Shown in pieces: positions 1-8,169 of a stretch of DNA of 51,892 nt (positions are counted from its first letter, which is position 1; each line of letters starts with the position of its first letter). The notes below the pieces were generated by a model that was not told the DNA's origin, made no database searches, and worked only from the letters and a program-made list of their open reading frames with translations. The position numbers and the translations under genes are program-made. The DNA comes from Candidatus Uhrbacteria bacterium (lineage in GTDB: Bacteria > Patescibacteriota > Patescibacteriia > 2-12-FULL-60-25). The DNA is taken from NCBI GenBank assembly GCA_008363075.1, contig RHKK01000008.1:1-51892 (forward strand). Reading direction: 5' to 3'.

Positions 1-95
1 GGGAGGATCGGACAACACTCGAGGCGTTGGCGCGCGAACTCGGCGTCGAGTCGCGCGTGCGTTTTCTCGGCACGCAATCCCACGACGAGATCGCG
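1..95 (+). pseudogene. Glycosyltransferase (GT4) C-terminal fragment, truncated and inverted
   Basis: Frame 3 on the + strand runs in from the left edge and encodes a typical middle/C-terminal stretch of a group 1 glycosyltransferase (TLEALARELGVESRVRFLG then HDEIAE). The similarity stops abruptly near base 95. After that the same frame encodes low-complexity residues, while the opposite strand becomes a glycosyltransferase N-terminus. So this is a fragment without start, end or nucleotide-sugar-binding motif. It may belong to the same gene as the minus-strand N-terminal piece at 96-319, folded back on itself. Confidence 0.6.
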
Positions 96-319
96 GAGCC
101 GAAACCGATGCGATGCACGGTCGCGTTTCCGATCGTTTCGCGCGACGCAAGTCCCGGTTTCAGTTTCGCGCAGACGAGGTCGAACGCAAACGCATCACCG
201 AGCCGGTCGGTGATTTCTTTCAACGCCACTTCCGCCCCGCCGACGAGCGGCAGGTATGCGACGGCATAGACGAGGACGCGTCGGCGTTCCGGCGCTGACC
301 GGCTGCTTGACCGAGACAT
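96..319 (-). pseudogene. Glycosyltransferase (GT4) N-terminal fragment
   Basis: Read on the minus strand from an ATG at 319, the frame encodes a short basic leader followed by RVLVYAVAYLPLVGGAEVAL and EITDRLGDAFAFDLVCAKL. This is the classic N-terminal Rossmann strand and GG-E-V loop of GT4 glycosyltransferases. The similarity ends around base 95, where the + strand starts to encode the C-terminal part of a similar enzyme. The gene is therefore broken by an inversion or by a chimeric junction. It is divergent from the GT4 at 343, with only 23 bp between the two start codons. Other frames here are open but carry no recognisable family. Confidence 0.6.
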
Positions 320-342
320 CGTCTGAAGCCTATCTTAACGCT

Positions 343-1518
343 ATGGAAAGCGCAAAAATCAAGATTGCCATCGCCGTGACGTTGGCAGAGCCCGGAGGCG
401 TCCAACACTTCCTGGCGGGGTTTTCGTCTTGGTTGATGAAACGCGGGCATGAAGTCACGGTCCTTGCGGGCGACGGCACCTGGCTCGAAGAGCGCTGCGA
501 GGAACGGGGCGTGCCGTTCGTGCGTTTGCGCAAGATGGGACGCGAGATCAATCCGCTGCGCGATCCGGCGGCGGTGCGCGAACTGCGCGACGCCTTGCGC
601 ACGCTCGCACCCGACGTCGTACACCTCAACAGCACCAAGATGGGCGTGGTCGGATCGGTGGCGGCGCGTCTCGCCCCCATCCCACGCGTCGTCTATTGCA
701 TCGGCGGATGGTCGTTTCGCGAAGCGTTGCCCGCGCACAAACTTTGGCTCTACCGCACGCTTGAAACGTGGTCGGCGCGCCTCAAGGACGTCATCGTCTG
801 CGTCCATCCGGACGATACGCGCCTCGCGCGCGAGCTCGGCATCAAGCCGCGAGAAGGAATTGTGACCGTTCCGAACGGAATCGATCTCGCGCACTTCGAC
901 GCGCAACTTCTTCCCCGCGACCGTGCCCGCCCCCTCTTGTCAGAGGCTACTCACTACTCACTACTCACTACTCACTTTGTCTTTGGCACCACCGCAAACT
1001 TTTATCCGCCGAAAGATCTGCCGCGCTACATGGACGCGTGCAAGATCGTGCATGACGCCGAACCGCGCACGCGATTTCTCATTCTCGGCGAAGGCTCGCA
1101 ACGAGCGGAGATCGAAGCGCGACGGCACGCGCTCGGCCTCGACGAGGTCGTGCGGCTCCCCGGCGCGCGCGACGATGCGGCCGCGCTCCTCGCCGGATTC
1201 GACGCCTTCGTGCTGCCGAGCTCAAAGGAAGGCATGTCGATTTCCCTGCTCGAGGCGATGGCCGCGCGCCTGCCCTGTATCGCCACCGATGTCGGCGCCG
1301 CAAAATGGATGTTCGACGGAGGCGGTCTCGTCGTTCCGAAACTCAATCCGCCCGCGCTGGCGGAAGCGATGCTTCGCGTCCTGCACGATCAAACGCTCCG
1401 CGAACGCCTCGGCCGCGAGGCGCGCCATCAAGTCGAAACCCGTTTCCCGCTCGAACAAACGTATCGGGGAAATCTCGAGGCGCTTCACCCTCTCCTTACG
1501 AAGGAGGGGGCGAGGTGA
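343..1518 (+). CDS. GT4 family glycosyltransferase
   Basis: A 391-residue GT-B glycosyltransferase that probably transfers a sugar from a nucleotide donor to an envelope glycan or lipid carrier. The N-terminal domain has the EPGGVQHFLAGF loop. The C-terminal domain has the EGMSISLLEAMA motif (EX7E-like) around residue 300, which binds the donor nucleotide. I start at ATG 343 because a -10-like TATCTT ends 6 nt upstream and there is no SD, as in other apparently leaderless genes here. Between the two domains, about residues 202-211 are encoded by four tandem copies of the 7-mer CTACTCA (947-974), so gain or loss of one unit would shift the frame. The last residues overlap a small palindrome (1492-1512). 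Acceptor and donor are unknown. Confidence 0.85.
   Translation: MESAKIKIAIAVTLAEPGGVQHFLAGFSSWLMKRGHEVTVLAGDGTWLEERCEERGVPFVRLRKMGREINPLRDPAAVRELRDALRTLAPDVVHLNSTKMGVVGSVAARLAPIPRVVYCIGGWSFREALPAHKLWLYRTLETWSARLKDVIVCVHPDDTRLARELGIKPREGIVTVPNGIDLAHFDAQLLPRDRARPLLSEATHYSLLTTHFVFGTTANFYPPKDLPRYMDACKIVHDAEPRTRFLILGEGSQRAEIEARRHALGLDEVVRLPGARDDAAALLAGFDAFVLPSSKEGMSISLLEAMAARLPCIATDVGAAKWMFDGGGLVVPKLNPPALAEAMLRVLHDQTLRERLGREARHQVETRFPLEQTYRGNLEALHPLLTKEGAR
947..974 (+). repeat. Four tandem CTACTCA units inside a glycosyltransferase gene
   Basis: Four perfect head-to-tail copies of the 7-mer CTACTCA lie at 947-953, 954-960, 961-967 and 968-974, within the linker between the two GT-B domains. Seven is not a multiple of three, so slippage by one unit changes the reading frame. 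Confidence 0.9.
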
Positions 1519-1529
1519 GGTGGAACTCG

Positions 1530-3857
1530 CTATCGTCTCGGACCGGAACCCGCGCTCGTCGCGACCTCGCTTGACGGCTCGGCCGGCGCGGAAAGCGTGA
1601 CGGTGTTCGGGTCGTCCGGATGGACCAGGCTCTCAAACGCGTCCCGCGTGCCGGGCGCCACGGACTCCCCGTACGTCAGGATGTGGTCGCGCAAGCCGTC
1701 GAGTTCGATGATCTGCATCTTCATCGCGAGCTGCGCATAGATGGTCGCGTTCGCCCGCGGGAAGCCCGAGAGCGTCTCGACCGTTCGCTGGAGCGCGGCC
1801 GCGTCGCGCAGGACGATGTACGCGTCGAACAGTGCGACCAACTCCTGCGGACTTTGCAGGTTGTATGGATACGGTGCCTGCATCGCGGCACGGATTTCTT
1901 CCGCGCCCTGCAACCGGACCGCCGGATCCTGCGCACCCTTGTCGTACATGAGCGTAAGGCCGTAATTCCACGAACCGATGCCGTTCTCCGGATCCAGGTC
2001 GCGTACGAATTTGAACGTCCGTACGGCATCGTCCAAACGACCGATCTGGAGATACAGCCGCGCGAGGCCGTAATGGAGCTGCTGCCGCTTGGGGCTGGTC
2101 TCGATCGCGCGTCCGTACTGCGTCAGTGCCGTCTCCGCTTCGGATGGGATAAGCGACATGCCTTCCTGGGCGAGTCGCGCGTAAATATAATGCGGGTGGG
2201 TATTGCGCGGGTGGCGCGCGATCTCCTCTTCGGAAAGCGCTTTCGCGAGCTGGTACATCTCCTGCCATTGCGGGAATCGCTGGAATTGCCCCGCGTTGAT
2301 CATGGCGATGATGTTGCGGGAAAGGAGGAACGATTGTTCGTCCTTATACAACGTCGGGATGTCTGCCGCCTGCTTGGCGTATTGCAAGGACAGCACGGGA
2401 TTGAAGCCGAACACCGAATTGGCCTTGAGCGCGAGTTCCGATGCCTGAAACGGCAGGATCGAGGCGCGATACACGAGCAGGATCGCGAGGACTTGCAGGA
2501 CGCCGTACAAGATCCACGGCGCATCCCGCTTGACCGGTGTCCGCTCTTGGCTCTCCGCGCTCCGTTCTTTCTCTCCGATGAATTCTCCCCGCGTCGCCGC
2601 GATGATGAGGCCGAACAGCAGGTAACTCATCGTGAATCCGGCCGGATGGTCGAAGACGAACAGGTTTTGGACGAAATACGCGATCGGCAGCGAGAAGAGG
2701 ATCGCCGCGATCGGCAGATCGATCCATCCGCGCCTGTACGCGCGCCACGTCGAATAGAAGATCGCGAGATAGATCGCAAAGAAGGTGAGAAATCCGAGCA
2801 ATCCCGTCATGGACAGCACGTCCATCACCGTATTGTGCGCGCGATCAAACCACGTTTCATACGATCCGTAACGGAGCGACTCGGGGTTGAACTTTTCGTT
2901 GAACAGGATGTGATAGTTGTCAAGACCCCAGCCCGTGAGCGGCCGTTCCAGGAATCCCTGCCAAGCGATCTCCCATGCGATGAGACGCGTGCCGACCGTC
3001 GCCTGGAAGTTCGTGAGACGCGCGAGCGGCGACTGCTGGATCATGGGCAGGTCGCGCATGGCGTAGAGCGCGCCGTAGCCCAGGAAAAGCGCAGCCAAGG
3101 CGCCGAACGCGGCGAGTTTGGCCTTCTTCTTGGGATGAAAAAGGCCGATATAGAACACGAACGCCACGACACCGATCCCCAAGCCGACCAACGCGCCGCG
3201 CGACTGAGCGAGGATGAACGCGATGAGATCGAAGACGGCGAACACGACGTACCAGGCGCGCCACGCACGGGATTTGTTTTTCCAAAACAACAGCGCGAGG
3301 AAGAACAGGTTGAAGATCTGGTACGACGCCATGTAAATCGGGTTGTCCAGCAACCCCCCGACGCGCTCGCCCGCCGGAAACATGAGCAGGTTCGGATTGA
3401 GTTTCTGGAGAATGGCGACGATCGCCATCACGGCCGAGAGCGCGACCTCGTAGTTGAGGAGCCATTTCCACTGGTTCCACGTTTTAAGCGTCCCGACCAT
3501 CATCGTAAGCCAGGCAAGAAAATGGAGCAGCGTAAAGAGACCGTTCATGCGCTCCTGATTGCCCCACCAGGCGCGGAACGGATCGACCGCCAACAACACG
3601 GAGAGCGCAAGCGCGACGAAATATCCGAGGATCGCGAAATACAAAAGATGCTTTTTCGGCCGGTAGTCCGGTTCCATCCATGCAAGCGCAAGATAAGCGG
3701 GGAACGTGAGACCGATCAGGATCTGGAAATAGATCAGCTTCGAGAAGACGAACGGGAAGATCACGGTCGGGATAAACATGAGCGGGACCAAAAGGCCGCC
3801 GTAAATCCCGAGATACGTCAGCGCTTTGAACAATTTAACGGCGTTGGAGCGATTCAT
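1530..3857 (-). CDS. O-antigen ligase-like (Wzy_C) membrane protein with C-terminal TPRs
   Basis: A 775-residue polytopic membrane protein. The N-terminal ~430 residues hold roughly a dozen hydrophobic segments. The Wzy_C-type region has AQSRGALVGLGIG and a loop ending RAHNTVMDVLSMTGLLGFL, where the His is a conserved position of ligases. The remaining ~330 residues are soluble and helical with TPR-like units (HYGLARLYLQIGRLDDAV). The family transfers polyprenyl-linked glycans onto lipid A or onto protein. With no LPS genes in view and an S-layer-like gene directly upstream, protein glycosylation is the likelier job (inference). I chose ATG 3857; the frame stays open to 3950 but that would cross the terminator hairpin at 3899-3930. 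It has no SD, and a TACCCT lies 13 nt upstream. Confidence 0.85.
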   Translation of the reverse strand: MNRSNAVKLFKALTYLGIYGGLLVPLMFIPTVIFPFVFSKLIYFQILIGLTFPAYLALAWMEPDYRPKKHLLYFAILGYFVALALSVLLAVDPFRAWWGNQERMNGLFTLLHFLAWLTMMVGTLKTWNQWKWLLNYEVALSAVMAIVAILQKLNPNLLMFPAGERVGGLLDNPIYMASYQIFNLFFLALLFWKNKSRAWRAWYVVFAVFDLIAFILAQSRGALVGLGIGVVAFVFYIGLFHPKKKAKLAAFGALAALFLGYGALYAMRDLPMIQQSPLARLTNFQATVGTRLIAWEIAWQGFLERPLTGWGLDNYHILFNEKFNPESLRYGSYETWFDRAHNTVMDVLSMTGLLGFLTFFAIYLAIFYSTWRAYRRGWIDLPIAAILFSLPIAYFVQNLFVFDHPAGFTMSYLLFGLIIAATRGEFIGEKERSAESQERTPVKRDAPWILYGVLQVLAILLVYRASILPFQASELALKANSVFGFNPVLSLQYAKQAADIPTLYKDEQSFLLSRNIIAMINAGQFQRFPQWQEMYQLAKALSEEEIARHPRNTHPHYIYARLAQEGMSLIPSEAETALTQYGRAIETSPKRQQLHYGLARLYLQIGRLDDAVRTFKFVRDLDPENGIGSWNYGLTLMYDKGAQDPAVRLQGAEEIRAAMQAPYPYNLQSPQELVALFDAYIVLRDAAALQRTVETLSGFPRANATIYAQLAMKMQIIELDGLRDHILTYGESVAPGTRDAFESLVHPDDPNTVTLSAPAEPSSEVATSAGSGPRR

Positions 3858-3894
3858 AGGGTCGGCAGCTAGGGTAGCACGGCCCTTCCCGACG

Positions 3895-3930
3895 CAAAAC
3901 CCCCACACCTTTCTTGAAAGTGTGGGGGTT
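3895..3930 (-). terminator. Rho-independent terminator of the S-layer-like gene
   Basis: An inverted repeat AACCCCCACAC-c-TTTC / GAAAGTGTGGGGGTT forms a 15-bp stem with one bulged base. On the minus strand it is followed by TTTT. It sits about 70 nt downstream of the S-layer-like stop and separates that gene from the Wzy_C ligase. Confidence 0.85.
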
Positions 3931-3998
3931 GCTTCCTTCAGGCGATCCACGTGACGCGAGAGGCGTGACGCGGGCGCCGTCAGGCGGCTGGGCCGTGA

Positions 3999-6900
3999 TT
4001 AGCGGCTCAGCGTGGACTGCTGCGTCAGGTCCTCGACGTAGAGGTCGTTGGTCCAGTCGCGCGAGCCTCCGGCGGAGGACGAGGCGCTGGAGTGCGGAAC
4101 CTCGGAGAGGTCGGACCAGACGAACGTACCCTCGGCATCCGACACGCCGTCCGGTGCCGCGCCCGTATCGATGTGCGGGCCGACGACCGTGAACGGATTG
4201 TCGAAGCTCAGGTAACCGGTCGACACCGTGCCGGCGGTTTCGCGGCGGAAGTTGAGCGACAAGGAGTCACCCGAGTCCACCGTGCCGTTGATGGTGCCGT
4301 GCAACGTGTACACGTTGCTCGAACCGGAGACCGTCTCTTCGTTGGTGAAGACGACGACGATCTGACCCGAGGTTTCGCCCAGAGCCGGACCGCTCGTGTA
4401 GTAGTTGACGCCCGTCGCGGAGGTGATGTCGATATCACCGTCGGCGATGTCCGTCGAACCCTTGCGCAAGCGGAGGTTCTGGAAGTTGAAGCTCGAGTTG
4501 GAGTCACCCTTCGACCAGTTGAAGACGATCTTCTTCAGCGCGACGGAGCCCGCGCTGTCGGCCGAGACCTGGAACTTGTAGAGGTCCATGTCGAGACCGG
4601 AGGTCAGCGTGGTGGTCGAGAGCGCCTGGCGCGTCACGACCGGCTTCGTCTTGCGGAGAGCGAACTGGTTGCCGATGTTCGTGGCCGTGGTGGTGGCCGC
4701 GTACAAGCGGTCGCCCGAGGCCTGACCGTTGGCCAGGATGTTCAAGCGGCCCGCGAAGTTGGTGTCCCAGTCGCCCGTGGTGATGCCGCTCGCGATACCG
4801 AGCTGCATGAGGTTGCCCGAGCGCGGCGCATTCGCCGAACCGGAGACGGTCGACGAGGAGACCGGCGCGCGGAGCTTGCCCCACAGCTGGAACGTGACGG
4901 AACCATCCTTCGGAACGACGACCGGGCTGGCCAGCGTCACGTCGGCAAACGACGAGGCGCCGGACGGCAGCGTGGCCGTACCCTTCACTCCGCCATCCTG
5001 CGCGACCGCGATGCCCTGCGCGACGTAGTTGGCGGCGACACCCGTGGAGGTGACCGTCAGCTTGTCGATCTGCACGGCTTCGTACTGGGCCGTCGCCTGG
5101 AACTGGGCGAAGTTCTGCCACACCGCACCGTCGTCACCCACGAGGATCGTGGACTGGCGAAGGTTGTTCGGCGAGACGGTAAGCGTACCCGAGTTCTGGA
5201 TGGTCTGGATCAGCACCGGCGAGGTGCTGGCGTTGGCGCCGACCTGCGTGGAACGGGTCGGGGTCACCGTGTTGGACTCTTCGTCATCGGCCGTCACATC
5301 GGCGTCGGCGGCGATGCCCACCGCGATGTAGTCCGCGGTGCCTTCGACCGTCGAGTCGGCGGTGCACTTCGCGACGAGCGTCTTCGAGGTGCCAGCCGCA
5401 ACGGTGACGTTCATGTTCGTGATGTTGAACGTGCCGGCGGTCGTGTCAGGCGCCTGCGAGAGGCCGACCTGCGTGTCGCCGTCGAACAACGCACACGACG
5501 TAACGATGTCCTTAGTGGTGGTCGCGCCGAAGAACGTGCCGTTGAACGAGCCCTGACCGGTCAGCTTGACCGTGCGGATCAGGATGTCGTTCTGGTCGCC
5601 CGAGGTAAACACGAAGCCCACCGTCGGGATGTTCTGCTGCTTCTTGACCGCCGTACCGGCGCTCGGCGAAGCGGCGAGCGAGATCGAGAGGCTCGAGGCC
5701 TTCACCGTCTGGAGGTTGCCGTTGATGGTCGAGTTCGGAACGATCTTGTCGGTCGCGAGGAACTCGCCCGTGCTCACGACGCGAACGTCGGACGAGCCGA
5801 ACAACGCGCTCGAAGCGTCACCAAGCACGACGCGGTACTGGTTGTTGCCGTCCTCGGAGAATTCGCCGGAGACGTCATCCGCACCGTTGTGCAGGTCCGC
5901 CGTGATGGCAAGGTTCAGCACTTGACCGGCATCGATGTTGCGCGAGTCGGAGAGCGTGATGAGACAAACCGCTTCGTTACCCTGACGCGGACCGGTACCG
6001 GAACACGTGGCCGGGAACGAGGTGGGACCCATCCAGGTCTCGCCCGTGTCAAGATTCTTGATCTTGATGTCACGGAAGTACTCGGTTTCGTTGGTACCGA
6101 CGACCTTGTCATCCGTGGTGTTACCCTGGATGCTGAAGTCGATGTTGCGGATTTCCAACGTGTTGTCCGGCGAGGCCAGCGAGAAGCGGAACAGGACGAC
6201 GTCCTGCGTGCCCTTCGCAATGTTGCCCGGAACCGGACCGTTGAAGGAGACCGTGAGCTGGCCGCCCTGGGTCGTCACTTCGATGTAGTCCGTGCTCGCG
6301 CCGTCAAACGAACCCTGGCCCGTGGTCGTACAACCGCCCGTTGCCGAAGCGGAGATACAAACCGCGGCGCCCGAGTTGTACAGGCGGTCGACCGCGTAGA
6401 CGTCCGTCGTGTATTCGACGTAGGTCTTGATCGTGCGGCCCGCGCGGCCCGCGATGGCGGCGCGCAGCGAGAACGTTCGGGTCGTGCCGTTCGTGATCAC
6501 GTACGGCGGCTCGAAGTTCAGGACGATCTTGTCGCCCACGAGCGCGGCGGCGGACGCGACTTTCGTCGTACCCGTCCACAGCTCGAGGTTCGTGAGGTCC
6601 GAGTTGGACACCGAACCGGCCTGGATGAGCGTGATGCGGCGAACTTCAATGTCGTTGGTGTTGGCCGTCAACTTGAAGTTGGAGATTTCGGCGTTCTGCG
6701 CGCCGATGTTCGGGTTGGTCGGCGTCGTGCCCTTCTGGACATCGAGACGACCGGCCGACGTCGTACCGACCGTGAACACGTTGCCGCGGACCGGGAAGGA
6801 ACCCGAGACCGTGCCAGACGGGATCACGACGGAGGCGGCGTCGGTGATTTCGAACGCGTGCTGCCCACCCGTCGTGGACGGGCTGGAGAAGTCACCGACC

Positions 6901-7919
6901 ATCACGACGGACTTGGTCTGACCGGCGCCGACCATGATGTTGAGGCCGTGGAACTCGACGATGTTGGTCGACGAGTTGATCGTGCGGCCCGTCGTCAGGC
7001 GGTTGCCGTTGCCGTCATACAGGTAGACGTTTGAGAAGTCGGACGTCGCGCCGACGCCGATGCGGCGGATGCGGAGTCCCGTCACCGTCACGTCGCCGGA
7101 ACCGGCGGTGAGGTTGTACTTGGCCATCGCAACGCTCGCCGCGTTCTTCGGAACGGTCTGGGCCGGAGGCGTGTCGGACGCGAGCGACACCTGGAGGTTG
7201 CCGCCCACCGGAGTCACGCCGCCACAGATGGCGATGACGTCGGCCAATTCACATTCGCGCGTCGTCACGCTGGACGCGTGGTCCGGATACGTGATCGTCG
7301 TCGTGATCGTGAAGGCCGGGTTGAAACCGTTCGCGGCGTACACGGCGTCGGAAGCGATCATGCGCTTCTGGCCGCCATCCACCACGTAACGGGTCGGGCT
7401 GCCGGCGTACTGGACCACGGTGCCGTTCGGGTGGACCGGGGTCGAGACCGAGGAGCCGATCGTGTAGTTCACGAAGAACGAGTCCGGCACGTCAACCACG
7501 CGCTGGGCCCACGCGGAGCCGTAGAGCGAGGTCGCGAGCGCTTCGGATTCGACCCAGTGAAGAATGCCGCCAAGCGTGACGGCGTACACTTTCGGATCCG
7601 TCTGGATCTTGACCAGGCGCGTGCCCGGGCGAATCGTGACGTTTCCGCCGATGAGGTACGAGGCCAACTCCGTGTCGGAGATCGTCCGAACGCCGGAGAA
7701 GTCCACGAACCACGAGAAGTAGGTCTTCTCGTTCGGGAAGACATAGCGCTTGCCGTCCGCGGCGAAATAGTACACCGCAGGCCCGGAGGCCTTGATGAGG
7801 TCGCCGGCCGTCGCGGCGCGAGCCGCCGTCGGAAGGGCAATGGTGCCGATACCGACCGACCAGGCGATCGTCGTCAGGGCGACGAAGCTGGAGAAAATTT
7901 TCTTAAGGATAGTACCCAT
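3999..7919 (-). CDS. Large secreted S-layer-like surface protein
   Basis: A 1306-residue protein with an N-terminal signal peptide of about 35 residues (MGTILKKIF, hydrophobic core, cleavage near ARA-AT). It begins with a ~115-residue domain (GDLIKASGPAVYY, YVFPNEKTYFSW, TDPKVYAV) that recurs in the protein at 40822-41979. A related ~60-residue segment follows (RYVVDGGQKRM). The rest is a long series of Thr/Ser/Gly/Val-rich beta-sandwich-like repeats with very few Cys. I infer a cell-surface array or adhesin. The start at ATG 7919 fits the signal peptide; the frame is open to 8003 but that stretch overlaps the structured leader. It has its own terminator and lies downstream of an ECF sigma/DUF5667 pair on the same strand. 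Confidence 0.8.
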   Translation of the reverse strand: MGTILKKIFSSFVALTTIAWSVGIGTIALPTAARAATAGDLIKASGPAVYYFAADGKRYVFPNEKTYFSWFVDFSGVRTISDTELASYLIGGNVTIRPGTRLVKIQTDPKVYAVTLGGILHWVESEALATSLYGSAWAQRVVDVPDSFFVNYTIGSSVSTPVHPNGTVVQYAGSPTRYVVDGGQKRMIASDAVYAANGFNPAFTITTTITYPDHASSVTTRECELADVIAICGGVTPVGGNLQVSLASDTPPAQTVPKNAASVAMAKYNLTAGSGDVTVTGLRIRRIGVGATSDFSNVYLYDGNGNRLTTGRTINSSTNIVEFHGLNIMVGAGQTKSVVMVGDFSSPSTTGGQHAFEITDAASVVIPSGTVSGSFPVRGNVFTVGTTSAGRLDVQKGTTPTNPNIGAQNAEISNFKLTANTNDIEVRRITLIQAGSVSNSDLTNLELWTGTTKVASAAALVGDKIVLNFEPPYVITNGTTRTFSLRAAIAGRAGRTIKTYVEYTTDVYAVDRLYNSGAAVCISASATGGCTTTGQGSFDGASTDYIEVTTQGGQLTVSFNGPVPGNIAKGTQDVVLFRFSLASPDNTLEIRNIDFSIQGNTTDDKVVGTNETEYFRDIKIKNLDTGETWMGPTSFPATCSGTGPRQGNEAVCLITLSDSRNIDAGQVLNLAITADLHNGADDVSGEFSEDGNNQYRVVLGDASSALFGSSDVRVVSTGEFLATDKIVPNSTINGNLQTVKASSLSISLAASPSAGTAVKKQQNIPTVGFVFTSGDQNDILIRTVKLTGQGSFNGTFFGATTTKDIVTSCALFDGDTQVGLSQAPDTTAGTFNITNMNVTVAAGTSKTLVAKCTADSTVEGTADYIAVGIAADADVTADDEESNTVTPTRSTQVGANASTSPVLIQTIQNSGTLTVSPNNLRQSTILVGDDGAVWQNFAQFQATAQYEAVQIDKLTVTSTGVAANYVAQGIAVAQDGGVKGTATLPSGASSFADVTLASPVVVPKDGSVTFQLWGKLRAPVSSSTVSGSANAPRSGNLMQLGIASGITTGDWDTNFAGRLNILANGQASGDRLYAATTTATNIGNQFALRKTKPVVTRQALSTTTLTSGLDMDLYKFQVSADSAGSVALKKIVFNWSKGDSNSSFNFQNLRLRKGSTDIADGDIDITSATGVNYYTSGPALGETSGQIVVVFTNEETVSGSSNVYTLHGTINGTVDSGDSLSLNFRRETAGTVSTGYLSFDNPFTVVGPHIDTGAAPDGVSDAEGTFVWSDLSEVPHSSASSSAGGSRDWTNDLYVEDLTQQSTLSR

Positions 7920-8169
7920 AGGGTAGCCCTTGCGGGCTGTATGCTTTCCGGGATCCGTGAGAATCCGTGGAAAGCGGTTCTTGCTGTTATGAGTAGTCGG
8001 CATGGCTTCCGACCGAAGTCGGAATCGACCTTTCGCGCCAAACCGTGGGCGTGGGGATCGGGCACGAGCGAAAGCGTGGCTCCGGTGGGGACGGAGAGTT
8101 CTCCCGCTCGTCAGGACGCCTCTGCTAGGCAGGGTCGCCCTGGTCGCGGGGGAACCTTCTTGAAGAGAG
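7920..8169 (-). promoter_or_regulatory. Long structured 5' leader of the S-layer-like gene (unassigned)
   Basis: This 250-bp gap has no convincing gene. On the minus strand it contains a UUCG-capped perfect hairpin (TTCCGAC-TTCG-GTCGGAA, 8007-8024), a TTTCC/GGAAA pairing enclosing two copies of CGGAT, and a GNRA hairpin (AGCCC-GCAA-GGGCT, 7925-7938) ending 5 nt before the S-layer ATG. There is no SD, and I see no U-tract that would end transcription from the DUF5667 gene. It could be a regulatory or mRNA-stabilising leader. It matches no riboswitch class I can recall. Confidence 0.4.

Noticed and set aside
1620-3872. A 750-codon open frame on the + strand
   Set aside because: Antisense to the Wzy_C ligase gene; Arg/Glu/His-rich and without domain pattern, whereas the minus strand shows clear membrane helices and TPRs.
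4092-7034. A 980-codon open frame on the + strand
   Set aside because: It is antisense to the S-layer-like gene and encodes an Arg/Asp/Val-rich sequence with no hydrophobic core or motif. This is a by-product of GC-rich codon usage on the other strand.
7920-8169. Known riboswitch (c-di-GMP, c-di-AMP, cobalamin or SAM classes)
   Set aside because: Hairpins are present but the conserved core sequences of these classes as I remember them are not. Left as an unassigned leader.
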